Source: Antilocapra americana (taxonomy: Eukaryota; Chordata; Mammalia; Artiodactyla; Antilocapridae). From it: DNA of 64,000 nucleotides. Made by a program: the position numbers and the translations under genes. Below, piece by piece: positions 13,601 to 27,000 of this stretch. The DNA lies in assembly GCA_007570785.1 (NCBI GenBank), contig ML664159.1, positions 5,951,376 through 6,015,375 of the forward strand. Direction: 5' to 3'. The notes beneath the pieces are model-generated. The model was not told where the DNA came from. It saw only the letters and a list, made by a program, of their open reading frames with translations, and did not search any database. Position 1 is the stretch's first letter, and each line of letters starts with the position of its first letter.

Positions 13601-16600
13601 AAACAATCCAAGAAAGTACATAAAATGTGTGAAGTTAAGTTATGCTGTTTTTTGTTTCCCCAACTTGGGGTTATTTTTACATAGACAGATAAATTACTAA
13701 TGGTATCATGTCTCCTGTATTCCCAATGACTCACAAAAACTGTCCTCGGGAAAGAAGCCTGGGGGTCACCAGTTCATTGTGTTTCTGGAGAAAAAGCACA
13801 GATATGAAATATAAGTAAATGTCATTTTCTTAAATAAAGCAAATTAAAGGATCATCCCTTATAATTAAAAACATACTTACATTTTCAGCATTACAATGTT
13901 CACAGTGAGATTGGATTTTATTAGACTCTAAATGATAGAGAAAAAAATTTTACTTACAGGAATGTGACTGGCATTTTCAGACAAAAATTTCTTGACAAAT
14001 ATATATATGACCATATTACAAAATTCAAAGATATAGGCCCCCTCAGCAAAAATGAGACTATTTTGGAGAATGTTTAAGTTCATACCTGAATTAAAATGCT
14101 GTGTGGGCAATTCTTTATCCTCCCATTCTTCAACTGTAAAAGATATTGTCACACATGTTTTGGCATAAGTCAGTCACAGGGTAAATCAGTTAACCCCCAC
14201 CACCCACACCCAGCTTCACAACCAGTAGGAACTTTGTGCTAAATCACTTCAGTCGTGTCTGACTCTTTGTGACCCTACGGACTGAGGCCTGCCAGGTTTG
14301 CTTTCCATGGGATTCTCCAGGCAAGAATACTGGAGTGGGCTGCCACTTCCTGCTCTAGAAGATTGTCCCGACCCAGGGACTGAACCTGTGTCTCCTGCAT
14401 TGCAGGCGGACTCATTGCCGTTGAGCCACCAGGCAAGCCCAACAGGAACCTTAAACGTATATTAAACATCTCTGAGTGGATTCGGTGATACATGATACAT
14501 TCTGTTTGTGAGTCTCGCTGTAGGAATAAGGCAACAGTCCCCAAACTTTTTGGCACACCAGGGACTGGTTTCACAGAAGACAATTTTTCCATGGACTGGG
14601 GGACAGTGTTGGGGGGGGAGTGTTTTGGGATTATTCAAGTGCATTACATTTATTGTGCACTTCATTTCTATTTTTATGACATTGTGATATATAATGAAAT
14701 AATTATACAACACATCACATGGCAGAATCAGATCATCAGGCATTAAAATCTCATAAGGAGTGGGCAACCTAGCTCCATGGGCAGTTAGTTCACAGTAGGG
14801 TCTGTATTCCCATTAGAATCCTGTCCCACTGCTGATCTGACAGGAGGTGGCACTCAGGCGGTAATGCAAGCGATGGGGAGTGGCTGTAAATACAGATGGA
14901 GCTTCGCTCACTAGCTCACCGCTCACCCCCTGCTGTGTGGCCCGGCTCCTAAATTGTACCAGACAGTGGCCTAGGAGTTGGGGACCCCTGGTATAAAGCA
15001 GGAAAATAAACTTGAATGTGAAAGTTTCCATGCACCCCACTTTGGCACATTAAGGCTTTAGCTGATCTTTTGACGCTGAAGCACAGTGCTCTCATCTGCC
15101 TCGTCTCACGCCACAGGCACGGGGCGAACAGGACACGTTAGAGAAGACAGAGGGCAGGGGCACTGCCTCCCTCTTACCCTGAGCAGACGCTTCCTCGGTG
15201 GAAGACTCTCCTAGCTCCCCATCTGTGGAGACAAAAAGGGCTCAGGGCACAAGTGGTCATGAACGAGCTCTTCACCAGTCACTCCTCAGCTAGACCAGTG
15301 TCTCAGCTGGACAGCTACAGCCCCAGGGAAGAGTCCCTCAGAGCGGCCAGAAGTCGGGAACGAGGCTGGAGTTGTTATCCCCAAGACGGAGCCTGTCTGG
15401 CATCAGCCCTTCGGGTTAGTATAGTTAGAGGTTAGCGGAGCAGTAAGAGAGGAACTGATGTCTGATTTTAGTGACGTTTAAGCTAGAAGTGTCTTGTGAG
15501 AGTCTCTGATTTAGCATGTGGACTCTCTCCATCGGCGCCCCACTGCTCCTCTCTGGGCAGCCTCCCTGCATGCACTGCCCCCAGTCACTCTGAACCACTC
15601 TCTGCACCAAAGCACGCTCCCGCCTCAGGCCCTTTGTCTCCCAGGCTGAATGTTCACACTGCTCTCCCAGTCACATCCCTGCCGTCTCTGCTCAAATGTC
15701 ACCTGATCAGAGAGGCTTTCCTGGCGTCCCACCCTCTCCCACAGCAGTGCCTGCCTGACACATCTCTTCCCCTTTTCATTTTCCTCAGGGCACTGCTCAC
15801 CACCGAGCACACGATAAGCTCAGCGTTTCTGCTTCCAGTCTCTCTCCCCACTAGAATGTAAGTTTCACAAGGACTGTAATCCCAGGGCCTGGGAAGTGTT
15901 TATTTTCTGAATGGCGAGAATCCCAGAATACAAAGATATATTAAGAAAGGGAACAGTGGTGAATTTTCCTATTATCTACATCGGCTACTAGTGGCTACTA
16001 GTTGAGTTTAGCCTCTTTAGTTACGTACGAAATCTTTGTCTGTTACTTTCCTCATCTGTTAAATGAGAATTAACATAACGCCACTCTCCAGAAAGACAGA
16101 AAATTAAATTATAGGTAGGGATTAAGCCTGGCACTCAGCAAGCAGTCAGTGAGTGCTGTTATTTTGCTATGGTGATGTGTGAAACTCAAAAACATTAATA
16201 ATTCTGAAGCAGAAAATAACCTTTCACTTGTGAGACAACCTAATACATTGACTACTTGGTTTTATATTTGAAGCATCTGAACAACCTCTGGGAGGACGAG
16301 CCCCATTAGTAAGACAGGCATCCTGAGCACTTGTGGAAGGTCCAGGCCACCACCAATGCCCAGAAGGAGTGGACCCCCTCTCCGCGCCCCCAGGACCCTA
16401 GTCGTGGCTACACAAGCCACCTGCTCTCAGGACATTACAAAGTCCTGCACCAGAAAATCGTTCCATCCTATTCCACAGTCGCTATCCTAAAAAGCATCAT
16501 AAAATTCTAAATATTTCATGACTGTCATCTACACTGCATTTCAGCCACATCCCATGTTTGTGTGTCCTGCTGTCTGCCTGGGGAGCTGAGAAAACGAAAG

Positions 16601-19600
16601 CTGTTAGAGAAGCCTAACCACTGCCCAGCAGAGCCTCCCACCGAGTCTTCCCAGCCACAGCAGAGAAACGGATGCACTCCTCTCCAGCACAGAACCCTCG
16701 GCTGCTCTTTAATCCATGCGATTCAGGCAACTTCAGAGCTCAGAGTGGAAGGTGTATCCCATCGGAAGGATGATGGGTTGGCCTACACGGCCAGTCAGCC
16801 CGCCCACAGAGAAGCAAGCATCCCAGGTGGCCTATTTGGTCCTCCTCTGTGACCTGAGAATGGAGGTGAATGGGGGTATCTTTTTGACCTCTTCCCCAAG
16901 GTGGAGGATAAAAGGTCTTTTAACAAAGAGAATAAACTTGGGGAAAGGCAGGGCTCTGTGGATAGCCCTGGACAGCCAGGTGTCTCATAGCTAAGGGCCA
17001 GGTCCAGCGACTCCCTGACCTACATGTGCCTGTCTGGCGGCACTGACTCCAGCCTCCCGTCCAAATCCAAGCCTATCTTGAGCCTCACAGACTCCAAATG
17101 CCTCCCCCCTGGTTGCCACCCTGACGAGGCCCTGGGCCAAGCCTGGCAGCCAGGACCCTGGGGGCCCTGCCTCTGGATCCCGTGTCTCTATGGCCATTTA
17201 CTCAGTTATTAACCAGGGACAACAAAGAACAGATCCCAAGACACAGCCTTCTGACTTCATTTCTATTCTAGTCCAATCCATGGAGGCTGGACTTCTGACT
17301 GCATTTAATTGGATGAAGTAATCCTTATTATGTGTAAGGAGGATTGGAAGTAGGAAGGCTGGTATACATTATTCCTTACGGGTATCAGATGGTGACATCT
17401 ATTCCACGGAGTGTGATACAGAAATAACTACAGGTTCTTATCTATACACAGCATGACTGCAAGGAGCTTACAATTACCTTCATGGATTCCCCACTGGGAA
17501 ACTGCAGAGAAAATGAGATTAAATACAGAAGGACTTCTGAGTGAAAAGACTTCATTTATTTTAAAATATGAAGAACTCCCCTGACTGCTTTGTTATAGTA
17601 TTTGTGTTCATTAGCAGATTATATTCTAAAGAACTGGGGCGGGGTCGGGGGGGTGGATCCTACAGTATAACAAAACCAGTTGAAATAAAAGCTTAGTCAT
17701 GCAACTTAAGTTTTTTACAAAACTTTAGACCAAAAGCAAATTATATTTAGAATATATGTCTTTACAGTGGTTTCATGATTCAAGTTGTTCATAAACAGTC
17801 AGAACAGCAAGCCAGAAACTTAAAACCACAAATGGTACCACATTTTCAGCAGTGAACAGTCTACTCTGCGATTAACTGTGAGCAGGGCCCACCAAGGGAG
17901 GAAGCAGAAGCTGTGGCTGTAGATTTGGGGCAGTCCCTCAATCTCTTCTCCTCTGGGAACCTCAAAACAAAGCCAGTCATGCAGAGTCTCGGCATCAGTG
18001 CAGACCAGGATCATAGCCCTTGTATTCCAAGTGTACTGAGCTCAAATTTTCAAAATGCTTATTCATTTCCCAGTGTTAAGCCCAATCTGACACAGAAAAA
18101 GATCACGAACAAGCAACTTGCAACTTAAAAACTTCAAAGCCTATCCTTCTTTCTTCCTTTCAGCAACAAAAACGAAAGTCAGAGGAAGGAAGGATATACT
18201 CACTTGTTTTTTCTGGTTTTGCCTCCTCATTATCTACAAAAAAAAAAGGTTGAAATTCATATGACAACTAAGAATAAAAAGCACACAAGCTAATGGAAGA
18301 AAAGGTAAAGTGTTTGCCTCACCAATAGCAACCATTTCCTGTCTTTCTTCCTCAGCTCATCCTGTTTTGCCACTTTACTTGCCAACTAGAAATTATTTAC
18401 CATGAAAGTACTTTTCGGCGCTTCACCAAAAGGACACTTGTAATTACTATGCCCTCAAGCTATACCAGTGATATGGGCTTTACATTAAAATAAAAATAAA
18501 GGTATCCATGTATAACTAGAATTCTGTTATTAAAGAAAAACATACACAGATAACTCACCAGATTCAGCTTCAGAACCGCTCTCAGAACTGCTGTCCTCAC
18601 CTTAAAAAAAAAAGGATACACAGGAGAAGCACACAATGAATTAAAAAAGCAGGAACTATTTTTTTAATTATACATATAACAAAACAGACCCAAACTCAAC
18701 TAATTCCTTCCTTTTACCCCATTCTCAGTGAGGACCAAACTAGTCTGGTTTTCATAAAAGAAGGCTTATCCTTCTTTAGAGCTGGATGAAATATACTTTA
18801 ATTACTTAAATTTGAGCCCAAATCATACTTTGGCTGTAATAACCACTTTATCTGGGTGTCACCCAAGTCTCACCCAGCCTGACCTGCCCCTACTACTCCC
18901 ATCTTGCCTCTGCACTTGTGCATCTAGAAGGTTCCATGCACAAATTCAATGATACAACAGTGCAGAATTCTGTAACGCAAAATGCCATTTCCCTGAAGCA
19001 CAGGACAGTCTGTCTGATTCAACTACTTCTAGAAAGAGTGACCCCAAGAATGTTCCCTCCCTTTCCTCACCCCCAACTCAGCCGCTCTGTCCACTGCAAT
19101 CAAGCTTCTGTTTCCACAGTTAGCCTGGAATTCTTTCCCCAATGTCCCCAAAGGCCCACTAACCCCTGACCCACAGGACAGATCCATAGTTCCCACAGGC
19201 AAAGGCGTCTACCAGCCCTTCCTGTCCGCACAGCTCTCCCATCCATCCCGGTGCTCTACCTACCTCTGCGTGTCCTCCATCTGCCCTACTGTGTGTGCCT
19301 GGTGCTCAGTCACATCCGCCTGTTTGCCACCCCATGGACCACAGCCTGCCAGGCTCCTCTGTCCATAGGGATTCTCCAGGCAATAATACTGGAGCGGGTT
19401 GCCATGCCCTCCTCGAGGGATCTTCCCACCCAGGGACCAAACCCCGCTCTCCTGCACTCCAGGCGGATTCTTTACCATCAGAGCCACCAGAGAAGCCCAC
19501 ACAACACAATACCCAGGCCCCACTTCCCACCCACACCCAGCCTTCTTTCTACCTTGAGAGCCCTGCAAAGACCCATCACCTACTCCCAAAGCGGATTCCA

Positions 19601-21025
19601 ACCCCCACCTCCAAGGGCGCCCTGACCTGCCCTGACAGACCAGACAAGCACCAAGGCCCCTCTCTCTCCCTCACCCACCCCCTTCAACTGCTCCTCCTGC
19701 TTCACCCTGCTTGGCATCCCCTGAGTAAGTATGTGGAAAGCTATTAACATGATTCTCAGATCTTCCCTCGATATACACACACTAACAACCAAAGCCAAGG
19801 ACAGGCAATAGCTATATGGAGGAAAGAAAAGATTTGAGAATAAAGATGAGAACAATCATACAGCAGCTGAGAGCAGCTTTTCTGGGGCATTCACTATGCG
19901 CCAGGCACTATACATGTATTCATTAATGTATTCACGTATTTACATGTATTCATTAATACATTTATGTATTTATTTTGCATGTATATATTTACTTACATTT
20001 ATCTAAGAGCTTTATATATGTTAACACACTAGCCCTCACAACTGCCCGATGAGGTAGGCTGAGGTCAGTTAATTTCCTCATGTGAGACCACCACCACACC
20101 CCCCACAACCCCCTGTTCCCCCAGGGAGTCCGAAGCTAAGATATCAACTTAGGTAGTCCAGCTTGAACTTGCATTCTTAACCATGCTGTTTCACTTGCAA
20201 ACATGCTTCTTGGTGCTTGCGCAGTTTAACATCCAGGAGCTGGTGGTGGACAGGATGAGTGGATGAAGGGGGGCAGGGGGCAGGTTCCTACATGAGACGA
20301 TGCCTGAGGGGAAGGCGAGGCGCTGCAAACAGCTGCTGGGAAATAAGAGTGATAAGACTCGGCCTTGGTCCTCCAGGGCTCAAAGCACAGAGCAGCGGTT
20401 CTCAACCTTGGCTGTGCACTGTTACCACCCAGGGAGCTTTCCACACACATACCCATGCCTGGGATTCTGCCCTTCCTTGGGGGCTACTGATTAACTAATC
20501 TGGGGTAGCATTTTTGGTAAAGGTCCCCAGATAACTGCAATGTACAGCCAGGGCTGAGAACCATGGACTAAAACCAACCCACTGTAATCACTTCCTCGTT
20601 TCCCAAGCTGTACCCCAGAGTGATTACCACTCCTTCCTCCAAGTCCTCAGACACGCCACTCCCATTGCCTAGATATCCCTTCCCCAGGCCCCACGTCCAG
20701 ACCCCAAGGTATCCATGAGAATCCAGCCCAAAGTCACTTCTGCTGACCGACTCCCTCTGCCCCACCAAGTCAGATGACCCATGCCTCTCTCCGATCTGTC
20801 CGTCTACCCCTCTGTCAAGCAGTGGCTGCTTGTTGAGCTGTTGGTGCATGAGCCCCGGAGGACTGAGGCCATGTCTCACCACCCTGATACCCCCACACTC
20901 ACCCCTATAGATGCTCCATGAATGACGAATGTGCGGACGAACAAATGCTTTGGCCAGCTTTAAAGAACCAAGCAGCCCCTACCATGTCTTTATTCTGCCA
21001 GTTCCCTCTAGCAGTCTGGGACTTC

Positions 21026-21075
<50 letters not shown>

Positions 21076-24000
21076 GTCTGGGACTTCTGCGTGTGTGTGT
21101 GTGTGTGTGCATGCGCGCTAAGTCGTGTCCAACTCTTTGAGACACCATGGACTGTAGCCCACCAGGCTCCTCAGTCCATGGAATTCTCCAGGCAAGAATA
21201 GAGGAGTGGGTTGCTGTGCCCTCCTCTAGGGGATCTTCCTGACCCAGGGATCGAACCTGTCTCTCTTATGTCTCCCGCATTGGCAGGCAGGTTCTTTACC
21301 ACTAGCGCCACCTAGGAAGCCCCTAAGGCCTCTTCAGGGATGTAATTCTGCCTGGACCAGCCCCAGGAGGCCCACTTTCTGCTCCAAGTCCCTGGGAAGT
21401 GGAGTCTGGGACCATCCCTTCAATTCACCTTCCCTCTGGTTTGGGGCCTAGGACTCCTGATTCTATTTCTGCTTCCCTGCCCTGCAAGCCCCCTCAAGCC
21501 CCTAGGACCATTTTTCTGTCTCATGGCACATATTTGAGAACTAAATAAGATGTCTGTGAAGAGTGACCAGCCTGGGGCCTCGTAAACAGTAGTCACGATT
21601 TTTAAGGGGGTAGCGATTTTTACTAGCAGGTCACACTTGTAAACTCTAGTGACAGGCCAGCCCAAGCCTGCTACCACCAGCACTAAAGCCTCCCCATGTT
21701 TGCATAGGTTAGAGCTCCAGCAGCAGGATCCGTTTGGGGAAGCTAGCATGCAAACAGCTCCCAACTCTGAGTTTCTTTTCTCTCATTTTCTCATCCTGAT
21801 GAGTTTTACCTTCACCACAGCCAGCTGTCCTGAATGCCAGCCTAGATGCAGACAAAACCTACACCCCTTTCTTTGACCCATTTCATTCCATTAAAAATAG
21901 GCTAAACTTTTAAAAACAAACCTTAAAAAAAAATTGAAAGGAAGGACAGAAAGGTGAGAAAGGGAACAGAGGGAATGTGAGAGCAGGCAAACTGAAATCC
22001 CAAGTGCCATGCCTTATCCGGTCTAGAAGTGAAGGTGCGGAGTCCTAACCACCGGACTGCCAGGGAATTCCCACCTACACTTCCTGACCAGCCTCCCTTC
22101 ATCCAGCTGAGAAGGCTTCACCCCACTCTGACCTGAAGTGTCTCTTCCCTCACTCAAGAATCTGAAGTATCTACTATACTCTGCATTCAAACATTTTTAA
22201 CTCTCAATTTCAGACACTGTCGCCAGCAGCAGGCTTTCTCCTCCTTTCTTAGCCAGAGGTCCTTGCACAGTCTCCTTCTAATCTTCATTTTGATTGCATA
22301 TTACGAAAGCATCGTTCTCCTACTTTTTTATTTGACATTAAAACCAAAGGTTACTTAGCATAACTTTAGGGATCATTCTTCTTTAGTCACTAGGAACAAG
22401 GAAACCTCATAAAGATAACTGATGTAATCATCAAACCAGTACAAAATTACCTTGATGAAAAAGGGCAAAATACACTTAATCTTCCAGCTATAAAGATAAA
22501 AATTCCCATCTGGCAACAAGATTGCCAGGTGGCTCTGTTTTCAGAAATGACAAGGGCAAGGAAACAAGTTAGAGGGACAACTTTTGCTACTTGTCCGTCC
22601 TAAAATATATTCTGTTGCACATAAACCTAATCACAGGAATAAATCAAGCAAGCAAAAACCACAGTCCCAGAAAATGGTTCAGGACACACGGCCCTGGGCA
22701 CAGAAATGATTGAGCTTAAGTTGTTTCAATAAAACATGAATTTTTTTCTGGATGACAAGCTTTGGATTTTTTCCTTCTGATATAACTTTTTCAATTTTCT
22801 ATAACAACCTTATTGAGATCTAATTCACACACTACATAATTCAAAGTGTACAACTCAATGGCTTTTCATATAGTCACAGTTCACTGGTGGCTTTGAGGGT
22901 AAAGAATCTGCCTGCAATGTGGGAGAACTGGGTTTGATCCCTGGGTTGGGAAGATCCCCTGGAGGAGGACATGGCAACCCACTCCAGTATTCTTGCCTGG
23001 AGAAGCACCATGGACAGAGGAGCCTGGTGGGCTACAGTCCGTGGGTTTGCAAAGAGTCGGACACGACTGAGCAACTAAGCAACAACAACCATACATCCAT
23101 CACAACCACCAATTTTTCATTTTCAACATCCCCTAAAATCCCCTGTACATTTTAATTATCACTTCCAACCTCCCCATCCCCCCTAGACCTAGATAACCAA
23201 TACTCTATTTCCTGCCTGAATAGATATGCCTACTCTGGACATTTCATGTAAATGGAATTACACAACAGATGGGCTTTTGTACCTGGCATTTCTTACTGAG
23301 CATGTTTCCAAGGTTCCCCGTGTTGTAGCACGTATCACCACTTCGTTCTTTTTTATGGCTGAGTAATATTCCACTGCATGTTATTATAATATTTAATTGT
23401 GTCCCCCCCACACAGAAACTTCATGTTTTAAGTCCTAACCCACAGTACCTTAGAATATGACCTTATGTGGAGATACAGTCTTCACAGAAGCATTTATCTT
23501 TAAGTAAAATGAGGTCATCAGGGTGGACACTAATTCAAGATGACTGGTGTCCTTACAAAAAGGGGAAATTTAGACCCAGAGACACACCACAAGGAGAACA
23601 TCATGAGATCATGATGATGGCTACCTACAAAGCCAGGAAAGAGATCTGGAACAGACCTTCCCTCCTAGTCCTCCGAGAGAACCAACCCTGCCAACATCCT
23701 GACTCAAACATATAGCCCCCAGGATGTGAGACAACATACTTCTGCTGGTTAAGCTCCCCAGTCTAGGCACTTTCTTACAGCAGTCGCAGTAAACAAACAC
23801 AAATGGGTACACCACATTTACTTTTTGTGTTTAAAACTTGATGGACTTTTGGGTTGTTTCCAACTTTTGAATATCATGAATAATGCTGCTGGGAACATTC
23901 ATGCACAAGGTTTTTTGTAGAGAGATGGTTCTATTTCTCTTGGCTATATACACGGGAGAGAAACTGCTGGGTCAAATGGCAATTATATTTAACTATTTGA

Positions 24001-27000
24001 GGACTACCAAACTGTTTTCCCAGGTGGCTGTGTCAATCAACATTCCTACCAGCAGTGTGGGTGAGTGTGGGTGTTCAATCGTGTCTAAGTCTCTGTGACC
24101 CTATGGACTGTAGCCCACCAGGCTCCTCTGGTGGTCTTTTCCAGCCAAGAATACTACAGTGGGCTGCCATTTCCTCCTCCAGGGGATCTTCCCAACCCAG
24201 GGATTGAACCCACATCTCCTGCATCTCCTACATTGCAGGTGGATTCTTTGTTACTGAGCCACTGGGGAAGCCCTCTACCAGCAGTGTATGAGGGTTCCAA
24301 TTTCTCCACATCCTTGACAATACTTGCTATTATCTTTTTCATTGTAGCTACCCTAGAGGCTGTCAAGTGGCATCTTTCTGTGGGTTTGAATTGTATTTCC
24401 CTGAAATAATATTGAGCATCTTTCATGTGCTTATTGGCCATCTGTACATCCACTCTGGAGAAAAGATTTTGTAATGCAAAGGTCCTATGCAGTCTAGCCC
24501 CCACCTGTCTCTACAGACACACTTTGGCCCTCCTACCCTTCCTCTAAGTCTCTGATTCCAGTCATCTGACCTTCTTCAGTCTCTGCAAACAAGCACTGTG
24601 CACGTTCCCACATGGGGACACTTACACTTGCAAGTCTTCTGAACTCAGATAACTCTTGTCCCCACCTTTGCCCTGTTACCGCAATGCATCCTTCAGAGTT
24701 CAAGTCAACCATCACCTCCTCAGGGAAACCTCCCAGGACTATCCCAGCCAAGTATCCACTACCTAGCTTGGCTCGCAGAGGACCCTGTATTAGGTCAGTG
24801 AAACCAATCTAGAAAATGGCCCAGTTGCCTCACCAGATAAATTCTCAGTTTCATTAAATACAGCTTCATCACCGAATTTTAAGTTACTAATTTCACTAGG
24901 CTAGGTAACCATGAAAGTTTAAAACTTAATCAGCTCTTTCAAGTAAAAAGATGAAAGTTCCTATCTTTCATGCAGATTGCTTGAAGTAAAACAGAAAAAT
25001 AAATTGCTATTTATCTTGCGATGAATTGGTTATTTTATAAAAATTTCATTTGGGCATTTACCAATGTTAATCATATCTCTTACCTGATTTAGAGTCCCCT
25101 GAAGTATCTAGGTTGGGGCTGGAGCAATCTAAATTTTGAGAAAGAAATCAAGCTTAGTAGAATAAATACAAGAATAAAATAGAAAATTGTGTTCATTTTT
25201 GTAAAAATTTGCTAAAGCAAAAATAACAGAAGTATCCTCTTCTATAAACTGAATCACTTCTTTAAACCCAAAGCAGCTTAATGGTAAGCCAGGCCATATT
25301 CTCAAAGGAAAAAAGATTTAGACCAAGCAACCTTAAGCCTTTTCCAAGAGAGGGCAAAAAGAAAGCCAATAAACTTTATAATGACCTTTGGTTGCATCCC
25401 TGGCAACCTCTCAGTTCTGTGCCAAAGGAGTGGCACTGTCTCTTTGTTTGATCAACTTAGTCGCTCCCTAAAAACATCCCTGGTGATTAAGTAACTTGAC
25501 ACCAGGAAGGGAAAAAGAGCACCAGGTTTTAGATTTTGTAACTGAAGAGCAGACAATGGTGTTACTATACAAAAGACTCTGGAGTCCTTTCCCACTGAAC
25601 AGTCAATTCATGCAAACAACCATCACTGATTTAGTGAAATGACACAGAGAGGTTGGAGGTGAGGATCCAGGTAAGCTGGGACCAGACTAGGGAGGACCTC
25701 AAACGCAACTGAGAAGAATTGGCCTTGGGGGAATGGCTCTCCTACAGGGAATGACCTGGAGATGCAGAATGACATGAGTGCTTCAAGCTGAAATGGGCCT
25801 TGGTGTTCCCAAAGATTCTGGCGGACTTCGGGAGGAGGGGTACTGCTGTTCAGGATGCATCAGACTCCAGAGAGTCTAAAACTCTGCTACAGAGATTCAG
25901 CTATCAAGTGATAAGAGCCGAGGCCAGTGTAGGTGCATGGGAATGGAGATATTATAGTAAAGGAGAAGAAAGGGTAACTGTTGCAGAAGTTACCAACAAT
26001 ATCAACTAGAGCAAGAGTATTTCTGTGTAGGGAAGGACTGCCTCTTAGTTACCTCGCCCCTCATCTGTATTTATGCCACACTCAATTAGACGGCTCATGG
26101 AACAGGACCTAGCACTCTTCCATTTCATTTGTCTGGAACATTCACCCATGCCAGGCTGGTGAACAGAAAGGGTTTAATTACCGGTTGACTGCTTCCCCTC
26201 GGCACAGGCAGAGACTACTGTCCCTTCACTGACTTACTGTCCACCAGGTGATGGGCACTCTGCAGAAATTAGGAGAAAATCCAAGCCCTAGCCAACAGTA
26301 TGTGTGAGGACAAGGAAGGACCATGCGGTAGACAAATGAAATTAGGACAATATGAAAGTAAGGGAGACACCAGTACTTTGCTGGTCAGAGAGAGAAATTG
26401 AGAGAAGGGACTCAAGCCTCAGCAACCCCTAAACCTAGACCATGACCTTTTTTTAATAGAGGTTTTACTTGACCCAGTCTCAGGGATAGAATTAGGTATT
26501 GCTATTTTCATTAAGTATCTGTAATTGATGATAACACTCAAGTATTAAAGAAAATATCTACTCGTGCATAGAACAATTGTAGAATTCCATTGACAATGCT
26601 TCTTTATTCTTACACTACTGAATTTAAAATAAGGTTAAAAAGAACATTAGAGCCAGAGTTTAAAAGGAAAGAGATGTAAGAGCATTTGTTTTTATTCGTA
26701 AGTTATAAAAACCACAAAGGTATGAATTCTTTACATTTCATTGTTTTGAATATATGTTGAAAAATAAAGAAAATTCTGAAAAACTATTATCCCATCATCC
26801 TAACCTATTGATTATTTCAACACATTTCTGTAAGTTGGTGACTGCATGAATGTAATGAGGCAATTGCAGCCAATAAATAAAAGGAATAAAGAAATCATTT
26901 TCTAAAAATGCAAATTTCCACACAGCGCAGCTTAAGTTTTTGATTACTCAATGTTGACTTGGAGTTCATACCTTTTTCTTCTGAAGAGGCATTGTGATCA

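Larger units (their letters stand above)
14134..15177 (-). other. Intron 7, with a SINE and a hAT-like transposon
   Basis: This interval holds a BOV-A2-type SINE at 14236-14440 and a DNA transposon remnant at about 14530-14993. The rest is short unique sequence. Confidence 0.7.
22795..24470 (-). mobile_element. L1 3' region (reverse), interrupted by an LTR and two SINEs
   Basis: Segments at 22795-22879, 23091-23390, 23800-24045 and 24275-24470 together match an L1 3' untranslated region in reverse. Marks include TATTGAGATCTAATTCACAC, ATGGCTGAGTAATATTCCAC, AACTGCTGGGTCAAATGGCA and CAGCAGTGTATGAGGGTTCC. The intervening pieces are later insertions listed separately. Confidence 0.8.
18601..25083 (-). 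other. Intron 3, repeat-rich
   Basis: This 6.5-kb intron contains two SINEs (19291-19498, 21110-21323), a MER5-like element (20393-20570), a GT microsatellite with a duplicated flank (21013-21112), a short CHR SINE end (about 22030-22072), and an L1 block (22795-24470) into which an LTR and two SINEs are inserted. No exon is seen. Confidence 0.7.

Noticed and set aside
18918..19855. Overlapping frames of 83-150 codons around 19.3 kb
   Set aside because: They run through a BOV-A2 SINE on both strands and share no splice context with the gene.
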